Below, piece by piece: positions 17,934-27,316 of a stretch of 54,382 nt of DNA (the stretch's first letter is position 1; every line of letters begins with the position of its first letter). Source of the DNA: Candidatus Omnitrophota bacterium (GTDB lineage: Bacteria; Omnitrophota; Gorgyraeia; B26-G9); the NCBI GenBank assembly GCA_018813905.1, contig JAHJAO010000107.1:1-54382 (forward strand), read 5' to 3'. The notes under the pieces were generated by a model. It was not told the origin of the DNA, made no database searches, and saw only the letters and a list, made by a program, of their open reading frames with translations. The position numbers and the translations under genes were made by a program.

Positions 17934-18731
17934 GTGAACAGAATTATTTTAGGGATTTTAACGCTTTCAGGACTCGGCTTCGGCTTTGGTTTGCTACTTG
18001 CCTGGATGTCCAAAAAGTTTCATGTTGAAGTTGACCGCCGCATCATGAAGATTAGCGAAATACTGCCGGGCGTCAACTGCGGAGCTTGCGGCTTGGCCGG
18101 ATGCTCCGGCTTTGCCGAGGCTTTGGTAAATAACGCGGTCAATATTAATGCCTGTGTGGCCTGCTCCGGAGAAAATAAAAAAGCTATTCTTGAAATATTA
18201 GGCGTACAAGCGGACGAAACAAGTACTGATGCCGGGCAAATAGCGGTGATGCACTGCGGCGGCGGAATGAAATGCAAAGACAGATTTTTATACCGCGGAC
18301 TTAAAGATTGCCTTATTGCCGCGCAGACAATCGGCGGCCATAAAGCTTGTAAATACGGGTGTCTTGGCCAGGGTAATTGTGTTGCGGTTTGCCCGTTTGG
18401 CGCGATTGTGATTTTGGAAAATAAAACGCCTCAAGTATCTACCCAGTTATGCCGGGGCTGCAAAAAATGCGTTGCCGCCTGCCCGCGAAAAATCATCAGC
18501 ATGATGTACGTGAAGAAGAAAGTTTATATAAAATGCGTATCGCGCGAGAAAGCCGCGGATAAAGCCAGGAAATGCAAGGCAAGCTGTATTGCGTGCGGTA
18601 AATGCGTTAAGGAATGCTCGCAAGGCGCGATCGCCATAAATGATAATCTGGCCCAAATCAATTATGAAACATGTGTTGGCTGTCAGAAATGCGTTGCGGT
18701 CTGCCCAACCAAAGTTATTGCCGTGATATGA
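17934..18731 (+). CDS. rnfB: RnfB-like ferredoxin subunit
   Basis: N-terminal TM helix, 'LPGVNCGACGLAGCSGFAEALV', multiple 4Fe-4S motifs. Confidence 0.92.
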   Translation: MNRIILGILTLSGLGFGFGLLLAWMSKKFHVEVDRRIMKISEILPGVNCGACGLAGCSGFAEALVNNAVNINACVACSGENKKAILEILGVQADETSTDAGQIAVMHCGGGMKCKDRFLYRGLKDCLIAAQTIGGHKACKYGCLGQGNCVAVCPFGAIVILENKTPQVSTQLCRGCKKCVAACPRKIISMMYVKKKVYIKCVSREKAADKARKCKASCIACGKCVKECSQGAIAINDNLAQINYETCVGCQKCVAVCPTKVIAVI

Positions 18732-20326
18732 AAAAAGTTGATGTTACTGTCCTACCGATTTTAAAAAAAATCAAAGCCGTAAAAGGAACTAGATTGCTGG
18801 ACGCGCTGAAAACCGCGGGCATTGAAAGCGATTCTGCCTGCGGTGGCCGGGGAGTTTGCGGTAAGTGCGAAGTATTGCTTGTAAATAAGCAAAAAGGCGC
18901 AAGAAAAGTAACCCGGAAGGTGCTTGCCTGTCAATTTAAAGTTGAATCGCCTTGTGTTGTCCAGCTTAGATATTCTCCGGGAAGAGAAGTTAAAGTGTTG
19001 AAAGAGCATAAGACAAGTTCTAAATTCAAAGCGGACGCTTTGGTTAAAAGAAAACATTTCACAAGCGGAGTTTCCCTGGTTTTGGATGATGGCGAGCTGC
19101 TAGGGTTTGAAAAGCATAAGCGAAAACATATTTTTGGCCTGGCCATTGATGTGGGTACAACTACTGTTTGTGTGAGTTTATGTAATCTCGAGCGTCAGGA
19201 AGAGGTGGCGCAAGAGGCGGTATTGAACGCTCAGACGCGATACGGCGCGGACATAATCACCCGGCTCGACTTTGCTCTAAAGTCGAGAAAGAACCAGCTT
19301 TTGTTGCATAGAGAAGTGGTGGCTTCTATTAACCGCGCCATCGGCGAATGCGTCCAGAAATCGGGTGTGCATAGAGATCAGATTTATACCGCGGTGGTCG
19401 TGGGCAATTCCGTCATGCATCATTTACTGCTGAAGTTATCTTTGCATACTTTCGTAACTCCTCCTTATCAAATCCGGCATAAAGGCGCGCTCGCCGTAAA
19501 GGCTAAAACTCTTGATTTAGACATTAATCCTAACGCCAACGTTCGGTTTTTGCCTTTGATCGAAGGTTTTGTCGGCTCAGATGTGTTGGCTACGATTATA
19601 AGTTTGCGTTTATTTAAAAATAAACATTTTAATCTATGTGTGGATTTAGGGACCAACGGAGAGATTATTATCGGGTCCAAGCAGGGGATAGAAGTAGCTT
19701 CCTGCGCTGCCGGCCCGGCCTTTGAGGGGTATAATGTGAGCTGCGGCATGATTGCCAAAGCCGGGGCGATTGAATGGGTAAGTATGGAAAACGGACGCTT
19801 GCGGTTGTTAACTATCGGCCATATTCAGCCTCAAGGAATCTGCGGTAGCGGAATTATCGATATTTTAAGCGAATTGCTTAAAGCGGGGATAGTGGACTCA
19901 TCGGGGCAAATGAAGGGGAAGGAATTTACTGTTTACAAAGACAAACGGGTTAAAATTGATTTCACAGCGCGTGATGTGCGTTCCGTGCAGTTAGCCAAAG
20001 CCGCGGTTTGCGCGGGGGCGCAGATTTTAATGAAAAAAGTAAAGGCAAACGCCGGTAAAATCAAAAACGTGTTTTTAGCCGGCGCCTTGGGCAATTATTT
20101 GAACGCGGAAAACGCGCTTAGAATTGGGCTTCTCCCGAAGGAACTGAAAGGCAAAATAAAGTTTGTGGGCAATACGGCTTTTTTAGGCGCGAAACAGGTT
20201 TTGTTTTCGGCAAATGATTTCCGGCAGGCTGTAAAAATTTCCAAAAAAATAAAACATGTGGCCTTAGCGAAAGAAAAAGGTTTTTCCGAAATGTTCGCCC
20301 AGGCTCTGAGTTTTCCTAAAAAATAA
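18728..20326 (+). CDS. ASKHA-type ATPase with N-terminal 2Fe-2S domain (RACo-like reductive activator of corrinoid proteins)
   Basis: 2Fe-2S 'CGGRGVCGKCEV...LACQ', 'FGLAIDVGTTTVCVSL', 'NAQTRYGADIITRL', 'GICGSGIIDILSELLKAGIVD'; ATGA overlap with rnfB stop. Confidence 0.85.
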   Translation: MKKVDVTVLPILKKIKAVKGTRLLDALKTAGIESDSACGGRGVCGKCEVLLVNKQKGARKVTRKVLACQFKVESPCVVQLRYSPGREVKVLKEHKTSSKFKADALVKRKHFTSGVSLVLDDGELLGFEKHKRKHIFGLAIDVGTTTVCVSLCNLERQEEVAQEAVLNAQTRYGADIITRLDFALKSRKNQLLLHREVVASINRAIGECVQKSGVHRDQIYTAVVVGNSVMHHLLLKLSLHTFVTPPYQIRHKGALAVKAKTLDLDINPNANVRFLPLIEGFVGSDVLATIISLRLFKNKHFNLCVDLGTNGEIIIGSKQGIEVASCAAGPAFEGYNVSCGMIAKAGAIEWVSMENGRLRLLTIGHIQPQGICGSGIIDILSELLKAGIVDSSGQMKGKEFTVYKDKRVKIDFTARDVRSVQLAKAAVCAGAQILMKKVKANAGKIKNVFLAGALGNYLNAENALRIGLLPKELKGKIKFVGNTAFLGAKQVLFSANDFRQAVKISKKIKHVALAKEKGFSEMFAQALSFPKK

Positions 20327-20343
20327 CTTCCAAATTTTTTCCG

Positions 20344-21420
20344 ATGGCAACTCTTAAGACGAAAATAAAAAAACCGGCGGTTCTAACCGCAATGAGCGGA
20401 GGTACGGACTCGTCCTTTGCGGCTTATTTGCTCAAAAAACGAGGTTATGCGGTAACCGGAATTACGATGCGCGTGGATGAGGATACCAGCCAGATTGCGA
20501 AAGCGAAGCGGGTCGCGGAGGGAATCGGCATTCCGCACCTGGTCCGGGACGTGCGGCGTGAGTTTAACTTGCGGGTTATCGATTATTTCTGCCGGCAATA
20601 TATTAAAGGGTATACGCCTAATCCGTGCCTTGCCTGTAACCGTTTTATAAAATTCGGGTTGCTGTTTAATACCGCTACCGAGCAATATGATTATTTTGCC
20701 ACCGGCCATTACGCCCGCGTTGTTTACGAAACAAGGAGAAAAATTTACTGTTTAGTAAAAGGAAAGGATAAGAAAAAAGACCAATCGTACGTTTTGTATA
20801 TGCTCACCCAAAAACAGCTTAGCCGGCTGCTTTTGCCGCTTGGTAATTACACAAAACAAACCGTCCGGCAAAGGGTAAAACAATTGCGGCTGCCTGTGGA
20901 TACAGAAAGCGAAAGCCAGGATATCTGTTTTGTCCGCGATGAGGATTATACGAGTTTTATCCGGAAATTCAGGCCGGATTTTAAAATAGCTTGCGGTAAT
21001 ATAAAGAATATTCGCGGAGAAATTTTAGGAGAGCATAAAGGATACCTGAATTATACTATCGGCCAAAGAAAGGGGCTGGGCATAGCTTATAAGACGCCGC
21101 TGTATGTGGCCGGCATAGATGCTAAAAAGAACGAGGTTGTTGTGGGTGAGGAGAAAGATTTATTTAAACGCGTATTTACGGTCACGGATATTTCTTTTAC
21201 TGCCCCGCGCGATATCAAGCAAAAATTTTGCGCGCAGGTTAAAATACGTTACCATCACCAGCCGGCAAAAGCGCAGATACGCAAAGTGGACAAAAACAGT
21301 TGGCAGGTAGAATTTTTTAAACCGCAGAAAGCAATTACTCCCGGGCAAGCCGCGGTATTTTACAAAAATGAACGGGTGTTTGGCGGGGGCATTATCAACA
21401 GAGTGGAAAGCCGCTTTTAA
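20344..21420 (+). CDS. mnmA: tRNA 2-thiouridylase MnmA-like
   Basis: 'AMSGGTDSSFAAYLL', 'NPCLACNRFIKFG', 'ATGHYARV', 'SESQDICFV', 'YTIGQRKGLGI'. Confidence 0.9.
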   Translation: MATLKTKIKKPAVLTAMSGGTDSSFAAYLLKKRGYAVTGITMRVDEDTSQIAKAKRVAEGIGIPHLVRDVRREFNLRVIDYFCRQYIKGYTPNPCLACNRFIKFGLLFNTATEQYDYFATGHYARVVYETRRKIYCLVKGKDKKKDQSYVLYMLTQKQLSRLLLPLGNYTKQTVRQRVKQLRLPVDTESESQDICFVRDEDYTSFIRKFRPDFKIACGNIKNIRGEILGEHKGYLNYTIGQRKGLGIAYKTPLYVAGIDAKKNEVVVGEEKDLFKRVFTVTDISFTAPRDIKQKFCAQVKIRYHHQPAKAQIRKVDKNSWQVEFFKPQKAITPGQAAVFYKNERVFGGGIINRVESRF

Positions 21421-21440
21421 ATTCTTCGGCGAAGTATAAG

Positions 21441-21677
21441 CTATAAATTATCTTCCTCGTGGATTCTGATCAGGTTCTGGGCCGGTTTTTTCGGGCTGCT
21501 TTTGCTTTTTCCCCGCCAGCGGATTAGGTCTATTTTTCTTGTTTCGGCATTCCAGTGGATCATAAAATATCCTCCGCCGGGTAGAGCGCAGCGATATTCA
21601 TGAGCGGAATTGATAAAAACAAAAATAAAAGCGGCCAAAAGAAGCAGGATTATAAAGAGAAGGAAAAATCGGATCAT
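21441..21677 (-). CDS. small membrane protein of unknown function
   Basis: 78-aa ORF with a strong N-terminal hydrophobic helix. Confidence 0.4.
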   Translation of the reverse strand: MIRFFLLFIILLLLAAFIFVFINSAHEYRCALPGGGYFMIHWNAETRKIDLIRWRGKSKSSPKKPAQNLIRIHEEDNL

Positions 21678-21694
21678 TTTTTAAATTATTATTA

Positions 21695-21780
21695 TGGTGC
21701 CGAAGGAGAGATTCGAACTCTCAAGGTCTTGCGACCAATGGTTTTTGAGACCATCGTGTATGCCATTCCACCACTTCGGC
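21695..21780 (-). tRNA. tRNA-Leu(CAA), CCA encoded
   Basis: Acceptor GCCGAAG/CTTCGGC, anticodon loop CTCAAAA, T-arm GTTCGAATC, 3' ACCA. Confidence 0.92.
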
Positions 21781-21817
21781 GCGTTCCCGGTTTTTGAACT
21801 TAGAAATAAAATTGGTA

Positions 21818-21864
21818 GATAGTATTTTAATCTTTTCCTATGGCTTTGTCCATAGGAAAAAAGG
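21818..21864. repeat. direct repeat copy 1 (GATAGTATTTTAATCTTTTC...TTTGTCCATAGgAAAAAAGG), containing an 11-bp hairpin
   Basis: Matches 22573-22618 over about 46 bp; hairpin TTTTCCTATGG/CCATAGGAAAA. Confidence 0.75.
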
Positions 21865-21896
21865 AAGTTAGGACTATTTTTGATGTGCGCAGGGGT

Positions 21897-22502
21897 TTAG
21901 TAAAATTTGAAAAGAGTAGGGAGGACCTCCAAGTTATGCAGCTCTTCAATTAATTTTAATATTCCCAACGTCCAGATAAACCCAAAGGCTTGGATCAGGT
22001 CTTTTCTGAAAATTTTAGGATTGACTGTATATGTGTCCGGTTCGTTAAATAAGGCTATTTTAGGAAAAAAGCGGGGAGTTGTGGATAAATAATTGCTAAA
22101 TGACTTGCCATATTTATCATCAAGGTCGTGTTCTTCGGCTTTTATAACCAGCGGATAATAAAGGGCAAAAGCAGCTGCCATGATGAACGGGAAGAAAATA
22201 GTTCCCGTGGCAAAACCCATACCCATCGCCCCGATAAAGCTGAAGAAATAAAGGGGATTCCGGCAAAGAGAATACGGCCCGGTAGTGATTAATGTGTTGG
22301 ACTTATATCCTCCAATATAAAGAGAGCACCACAATCTTCCAAGCGACGCTATGGAAACAAAGATAACTCCGATAAGAAAAAGGATTAAACCGACAATCGG
22401 GCGGGTATTTTCCCAAGCGCTGGAAGAAAGCAATACGACAGCTATTAGTATGCCGCCGAATATTCGCGATAATTTAATGCGGAGTCTTCTGAATTTTTCC
22501 AT
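21897..22502 (-). CDS. isoprenylcysteine carboxyl methyltransferase (ICMT)/phospholipid methyltransferase-like membrane protein
   Basis: 'LITTGPYSLCRNPLYFFSFIGAMG', 'KAEEHDLDDKYGKSFSNYLSTTPRFFP'. Confidence 0.85.
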   Translation of the reverse strand: MEKFRRLRIKLSRIFGGILIAVVLLSSSAWENTRPIVGLILFLIGVIFVSIASLGRLWCSLYIGGYKSNTLITTGPYSLCRNPLYFFSFIGAMGMGFATGTIFFPFIMAAAFALYYPLVIKAEEHDLDDKYGKSFSNYLSTTPRFFPKIALFNEPDTYTVNPKIFRKDLIQAFGFIWTLGILKLIEELHNLEVLPTLFKFY

Positions 22503-22572
22503 AATTTTCTATGTCTAATAGTTAACTTTGGCCGCTGAACTTATGACAAATGCTATGGCCATGACGAATATG

Positions 22573-22618
22573 GATAGTATTTTAATCTTTTCGCGTTGTT
22601 TTGTCCATAGAAAAAAGG
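22573..22618. repeat. direct repeat copy 2, same orientation as 21818-21864
   Basis: GATAGTATTTTAATCTTTTCgcgttgttTTGTCCATAGAAAAAAGG. Confidence 0.75.
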
Positions 22619-22723
22619 GGCGATGCAGATTAACAGCCGATTTGCAAATCCGTAAAAGGTCAGGTATACTTAAATGCCTTTTTTTAATCTTTTGAAGGTT
22701 GAGACTCATTTCTGGACGTAAAA

Positions 22724-23788
22724 ATGTATAAAAAAAATCGTGTCTATACTAAAATAATTTGTATCTTTCTTATGCCGGCGCTATTGGTTTTAGAGTTTGC
22801 CTATGCCGGAACCGGAAATACCAGTCTAAAAATTGACGCTACTTATCTGTCTCCCCGGCTGCAAATCAATACTAAACTGTTTATGCTTAATATCAGCCGT
22901 TTAAGCGAAGAAATAAAATCGGTCTCTGTGCCGATTAGCGGGGGAACGAATGAAGAACTAATGAGGGTGCGTCGTCAATGGGAAAAAATTGCTCAAAAAG
23001 TTCCGGTTTCTCATGCGCGATGTCTGCGGTTAATAAAGATTTTTGCGTTATTTTCCAATCCCTTCATGGGACTGAATCCGGCAAGCGTTTTTTATAACGA
23101 GCCGGATGTGATTGCGTTGCAAGGCATTGGCATTATGGGCGATGTTGAACTGAAAGAAAAATTGGCGCATGATTTAGGACATGTAGCTTACAATATGCTT
23201 CCCGAGGTTCGTAAAGCTTGGGGGAAGATAAAAAATCACGCTTTGGATTACCGGTTTTTTCCGGCAGCTATCGTAGCAACAGCTGTTGCCGGTATTGGGT
23301 TTGTAATCGCGCGTAATTTTATTGATTTTGCAACAGCTAAAAAAATCGCGTATGTTTTTTTGCCGGTATTAGGGATGCATATAATGTATTTACTTTTTGA
23401 AATGCGCCTGCACCATAAAAGTTTTAACCGGACAACTTCATATGTCAGCCAGTACGCGATGAAGGATAGAGAAGAGGATTTTGCCGAAAGCTATAGATTC
23501 TACGTTTTGAAGCGTGATGAATTTCGCGAACGGGCCAAAGCCGATAAAATACTGAGCGCTAAATATGAAGTTTTGGAAAAACTATTTGGTCAAAAAAATC
23601 AAACAATGACGAATGATGCGTTTGAGACCGCGAAAACAGCCGGGAGAGAACAAAAACTTAAAGAAGCAATCCCGCCGTTGAACCCGCTGTCGAAAGCCAG
23701 CCGCGCAAAGCTTGCTCCGGATATGAAAATGGGCGTATTTGATTCTGGCCTCTTTCCAGTGAATAAGTTGATCCAGACATCGATTTAA
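22724..23788 (+). CDS. secreted/membrane protein with gluzincin-like motifs (HDxxH ... EDFAESYRFYV)
   Basis: Signal-like N-terminus; 'KLAHDLGHVAYN', later 'SQYAMKDREEDFAESYRFYVL', 'KYEVLEKLFG'. Confidence 0.5.
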   Translation: MYKKNRVYTKIICIFLMPALLVLEFAYAGTGNTSLKIDATYLSPRLQINTKLFMLNISRLSEEIKSVSVPISGGTNEELMRVRRQWEKIAQKVPVSHARCLRLIKIFALFSNPFMGLNPASVFYNEPDVIALQGIGIMGDVELKEKLAHDLGHVAYNMLPEVRKAWGKIKNHALDYRFFPAAIVATAVAGIGFVIARNFIDFATAKKIAYVFLPVLGMHIMYLLFEMRLHHKSFNRTTSYVSQYAMKDREEDFAESYRFYVLKRDEFRERAKADKILSAKYEVLEKLFGQKNQTMTNDAFETAKTAGREQKLKEAIPPLNPLSKASRAKLAPDMKMGVFDSGLFPVNKLIQTSI

Positions 23789-23987
23789 AAATAGGCAAAA
23801 AAAATCGGCAGTCCGGCCTCAACAGCGCTGCGGTATCCCTGCCTTCGACTATTCACTTAAATCAAAGAAAAATATGTGGAAATTTTGAAAGGGGGGAGTG
23901 TAAAGCGCACCCCCAGGGTGTACTTTTGGTTATTATTCCCAGAGGTTGGCGTTCACTCCGCTTCGAATCCTCATTCAAGAAAAAATA

Positions 23988-24211
23988 AATGGAGCTGGGG
24001 GGATTCGAACCCACGACCAGTCGCTCGTAAAACTCGTTCTTTAAGGGCAAACCCTGATGGTTTTCCCTTAACGTTTCACTGAACCCTTTCCTTGCGCAAA
24101 GATGTTTGCGTGCGCCGATAGGAGGAAACGGTCTTTCCTCCTAAAACCCCCTTTTATGGTCGGGGGTTCTATTTTTTTTAATGGAGCTGGGGGGATTCGA
24201 ACCCCCGACCA
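23988..24211. repeat. hairpin-array element C bounded by 32-bp direct repeats of the tRNA-Ala 3' end
   Basis: Direct repeats 23988-24019 and 24180-24211 (1 mismatch); hairpins at 24041-24071, 24094-24110, 24121-24141, 24145-24168 followed by a T-run. Confidence 0.7.
23990..24019 (-). pseudogene. partial tRNA-Ala (3' T-arm and acceptor half only)
   Basis: TGGTCGTGGGTTCGAATCCCCCCAGCTCCA with no compatible anticodon arm or 5' half upstream. Confidence 0.7.
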
Positions 24212-24254
24212 ACAGACTGCCAGTCTGCTGCGCTCCCAGCTGCGCTACAGCCCC
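24182..24254 (-). tRNA. tRNA-Ala(GGC), CCA not encoded
   Basis: GGGGCTGTAGCGCAGCTGGGAGCGC, anticodon loop CTGGCAG, T-arm GGGGGTTCGAATCCCCC, acceptor CAGCTCC-A. Confidence 0.93.
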
Positions 24255-24260
24255 ACATTT

Positions 24261-24382
24261 AGATTGCAAATAGCAAATTGCAGATTGTAAATATAATAAA
24301 GAACAAATTACAGATTACAAATTATAAATGACCAATCACAAATGCCAAGAAACAAATAATAACCAAATCACAGATTGCAAAT
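24261..24382. repeat. AT-rich degenerate repeat of AGATTRCAAAT
   Basis: Copies at about 24261, 24282, 24312 and 24372, with additional CAAAT/CACAAAT partials. Confidence 0.65.
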
Positions 24383-24396
24383 TTCAGTGAACTATA

Positions 24397-24738
24397 TCAT
24401 GACAGTTGAATTCTGTCAATCTTGTTTTTCTTATCTTTTGCTTTTGCCGGCGGTTGGGCATAAGGGCATCCGCCCGGCGGCGGCCCCGTTGGCCGGGGCG
24501 ACTGGGGTACGAAGTTGACGTTGCCCATCTTGCTGATGTCGTTTAAGCTGTCGGCCGTAGATTTGCGGCTGTCTACGGCAAAAGTAGAAAGAATCCGCTT
24601 CAGGTTTTTTGAACCGCAGGCTTCGCATTTCAATTTCGGCTTAAAAAATACCGGCCAGAACGCAAAACGCTTTTCACGCGGTTCTAAAAATGAGCTGATT
24701 TTATTACATTGTTGGCATTCGTATTCGAATATGGGCAT
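24397..24738 (-). CDS. FmdB-like zinc ribbon protein
   Basis: 'MPIFEYECQQCNKISSFLE...KCEACGSKNLKRILSTFAV'. Confidence 0.85.
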   Translation of the reverse strand: MPIFEYECQQCNKISSFLEPREKRFAFWPVFFKPKLKCEACGSKNLKRILSTFAVDSRKSTADSLNDISKMGNVNFVPQSPRPTGPPPGGCPYAQPPAKAKDKKNKIDRIQLS

Positions 24739-24838
24739 AACAGGATAAATAGTAACATAGATTACCTCAAATTTCAACTTGCTCTTAAATCCACCCCTGT
24801 GATAAAATGAACCAAGTTATATTTTGAAAGGGAATGGT

Positions 24839-27313
24839 ATGAACGATTACGATTTTAAGGCCATCGAGAAAAAGTGGCAGAAGTTCTGGCAAGAACATAA
24901 AACTTTTAGCTCCGAAGTTCGCAAAGACAAAGAGAAGTATTATGTCCTGGAAATGTTTCCGTACCCGTCGGGCCGGATACATATGGGGCATGTGCGTAAT
25001 TACACCATCGGCGATACGGTTGCCCGTTACCGGATGACGGCCGGATATAATGTGCTGCATCCGATGGGCTTTGACGCTTTTGGCCAGCCCGCGGAAAACG
25101 CGGCGATTAAAAATAAAACCGACCCCAGAGAGTGGACGGAAAAGTGTATCGAGTGGATGGAAAAAGAATTAAAGCAGATGGGGTTTGCTTATGATTGGCA
25201 GCGGGAATTGTCCACGCACCGTGATGAGTATTATAAATGGAACCAGTGGATTTTCGTCAAGATGTTTGAAAAGGGGCTGGCGTATAAAAAAGGTTCCAGT
25301 GTAAATTGGTGCCCGCGCTGTGAGACGACGCTCGCGAATGAAGAGGTGATTAATGGCGGGTGCTGGCGGTGCGAAGCACAGGTGGTGCAGAAAGAACTGG
25401 AGCAGTGGTATCTGAAAATAACCGAGTTCCAGGACGCCTTGCTCGAAGATTTAAAGCTGTTATCGGATTGGCCGGTGCGGGTTATTACTATGCAGGAAAA
25501 CTGGATTGGTAAAAGTTACGGTGTAGAGATATATTTTAAGGAAACGCAGACGTCCAAGACGATTCCGGTTTTTACCACCCGGCAGGATACGATTTTTGGC
25601 GCCACTTACGTGGTTATCGCGCCCGAACACCCGCAGCTTAAAGAAATAATCAAAAACAAGCCCGAAGAAAAAAAGGTGTTGAAATTTATCGAGAAGGTGT
25701 CCCGGGAAAGCAAAATTGTGCGCATGGCCGCGGACGTAAAAAAAGAAGGAATGTTTACCGGATGTTACGCGATTAACCCGGTTAATAACGAAAAGATTCC
25801 TATTTGGACCGCGGACTACGTGCTTATGGAATACGGTACCGGCGCGATCATGGCCGTGCCGACGCATGACCAGCGCGATTTCCTGTTTGCCAAAGAGCAT
25901 GGTTTGGGGGTACGGCTCGTGATCTCCGATCCCAAACGGCCCGATTTAAAGGCCTTGGAAATGGATTGCGCCTATGAAGAAGACGGGGTGATGGTCAATT
26001 CCGGGAATTTTAACGGCCTGGATAACGAAACCGCAAAACTGAAAATCGCGGAGTGGATGGAAAGCCAAAAAATCGGACAGCGCGAAGTATATTTTCGCCT
26101 GCGCGATTGGCTGGTTTCCCGTCAACGCTACTGGGGAACGCCGATACCTATAATCTATTGTGAGAAATGCGATATCGTGCCTGTGCCGGAGAAAGAACTT
26201 CCGGTAAAGCTGCCCAAAGGCGCGGAGATAACCGGAACAGGCGGCAGCCCGCTTTCGCGCGTTAGCGGATTTGTCAAGACCAAATGCCCCAAATGCTCCG
26301 CTCCTGCAAAACGGGAGACGGATACGATGGCCACCTTTTTTGACTCGTCCTGGTATTTTCTGCGTTTCTGCAGCCCCCGCAACAGCCAAGCGTTATTCGA
26401 TAAGGAAGAAGTGAATTACTGGATGCCCGTGGACCAGTATATCGGCGGGATAGAACACGCGGTATTGCATCTGCTCTATTCGCGCTTTTTTACTAAATTT
26501 CTGCATTCCTTAGGTTATCTTAAATTCCGGGAGCCGTTTAAAAAACTGCTTACGCAAGGCATGGTCTTAAAAGACGGAGAGGTGATGTCCAAGTCCAAAG
26601 GCAATATTGTGGACCCCGATGCAATAATCGAAAAATACGGCGCGGATTCCTTGCGGCTTTGCATCCTGTTTGCCGCGCCGCCGGAGGTGGAGTTTGACTG
26701 GAATGACCGCGGTATGGAAGGGGCGTGGCGGTTCCTGCTTAGGGTTTACAACGCAGTCGATAGTTTTTGTTTGCTCAAGGCCGCTCCGGCGAAAAATCCA
26801 GAACCGGATTTTGAAAAACCGCTGCGGTTTAAGACGCACGCGACGATAAAGAAAGTTACGGAAGAGATGGAAGGCGGGTTTAAGTTCAATACCGCAATCA
26901 GCGCGCTGATGGAGCTTAGCAACGAAATCACGCCGGCCTTAAAGCAGGCGCAGGCAGCAGGAGCCAATTCTCAAATTTTAAAAGAGGCGATAGATGCTTT
27001 GGTTATTCTGCTTTCTCCGCTGTGCCCGCATATGTGCGAAGAATTATGGCAGAGACTGGGGCATAAAGAGGGGAGTATTATCAATACCCTATGGCCGAAA
27101 TACGATGCCAATGCGCTCGTTCAGGATGAGCTGAACATTATTGTCCAGATTAACGGCAAGATGCGCTCAAAAATTGTGGTAAACAGTGATATCAGCGAGG
27201 AAGAGTTAAAGGCCAAAGTGTTATCCGATCCCAAAACCGCTACGTGGATTAAAGGCCAGCCCGTCAAGAAAATCGTGGTTGTGCCGAAAAAACTGGTAAA
27301 TATCGTGGTTTAA
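24839..27313 (+). CDS. leuS: leucyl-tRNA synthetase
   Basis: '[19 protein letters not shown]', '[13 protein letters not shown]'. Confidence 0.97.
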   Translation: MNDYDFKAIEKKWQKFWQEHKTFSSEVRKDKEKYYVLEMFPYPSGRIHMGHVRNYTIGDTVARYRMTAGYNVLHPMGFDAFGQPAENAAIKNKTDPREWTEKCIEWMEKELKQMGFAYDWQRELSTHRDEYYKWNQWIFVKMFEKGLAYKKGSSVNWCPRCETTLANEEVINGGCWRCEAQVVQKELEQWYLKITEFQDALLEDLKLLSDWPVRVITMQENWIGKSYGVEIYFKETQTSKTIPVFTTRQDTIFGATYVVIAPEHPQLKEIIKNKPEEKKVLKFIEKVSRESKIVRMAADVKKEGMFTGCYAINPVNNEKIPIWTADYVLMEYGTGAIMAVPTHDQRDFLFAKEHGLGVRLVISDPKRPDLKALEMDCAYEEDGVMVNSGNFNGLDNETAKLKIAEWMESQKIGQREVYFRLRDWLVSRQRYWGTPIPIIYCEKCDIVPVPEKELPVKLPKGAEITGTGGSPLSRVSGFVKTKCPKCSAPAKRETDTMATFFDSSWYFLRFCSPRNSQALFDKEEVNYWMPVDQYIGGIEHAVLHLLYSRFFTKFLHSLGYLKFREPFKKLLTQGMVLKDGEVMSKSKGNIVDPDAIIEKYGADSLRLCILFAAPPEVEFDWNDRGMEGAWRFLLRVYNAVDSFCLLKAAPAKNPEPDFEKPLRFKTHATIKKVTEEMEGGFKFNTAISALMELSNEITPALKQAQAAGANSQILKEAIDALVILLSPLCPHMCEELWQRLGHKEGSIINTLWPKYDANALVQDELNIIVQINGKMRSKIVVNSDISEEELKAKVLSDPKTATWIKGQPVKKIVVVPKKLVNIVV

Positions 27314-27316
27314 GAG

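Noticed and set aside
21600-21797. ORF '...GAEGEIRTLKVLRPMVFETIVYAIPPLRRVPGF'
   Set aside because: Antisense read-through of tRNA-Leu; not a real protein.
24145-24180. Plus-strand intrinsic terminator AACCCCC..GGGGGTT followed by a T-run, as evidence of a plus-strand gene end
   Set aside because: No plus-strand gene ends here; treated as the last hairpin of element C. A short plus-strand ncRNA is possible but unsupported.
23988-24260. Possible tmRNA (ssrA), because the 3' end CAGCTCCA and GGGGCTG 5' end match tmRNA termini
   Set aside because: The GGGGCTG belongs to a complete tRNA-Ala and no tag-reading frame or tmRNA core is visible.
23876-24290. ORFs 'KWSWGDSNPRPVARKTRSL...' and 'NGAGGIRTPDQQTASLLRSQLRYSPT'
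   Set aside because: Classic spurious translations of the antisense strand of tRNA genes; the DNA is tRNA-Ala and its duplicated 3' fragment.
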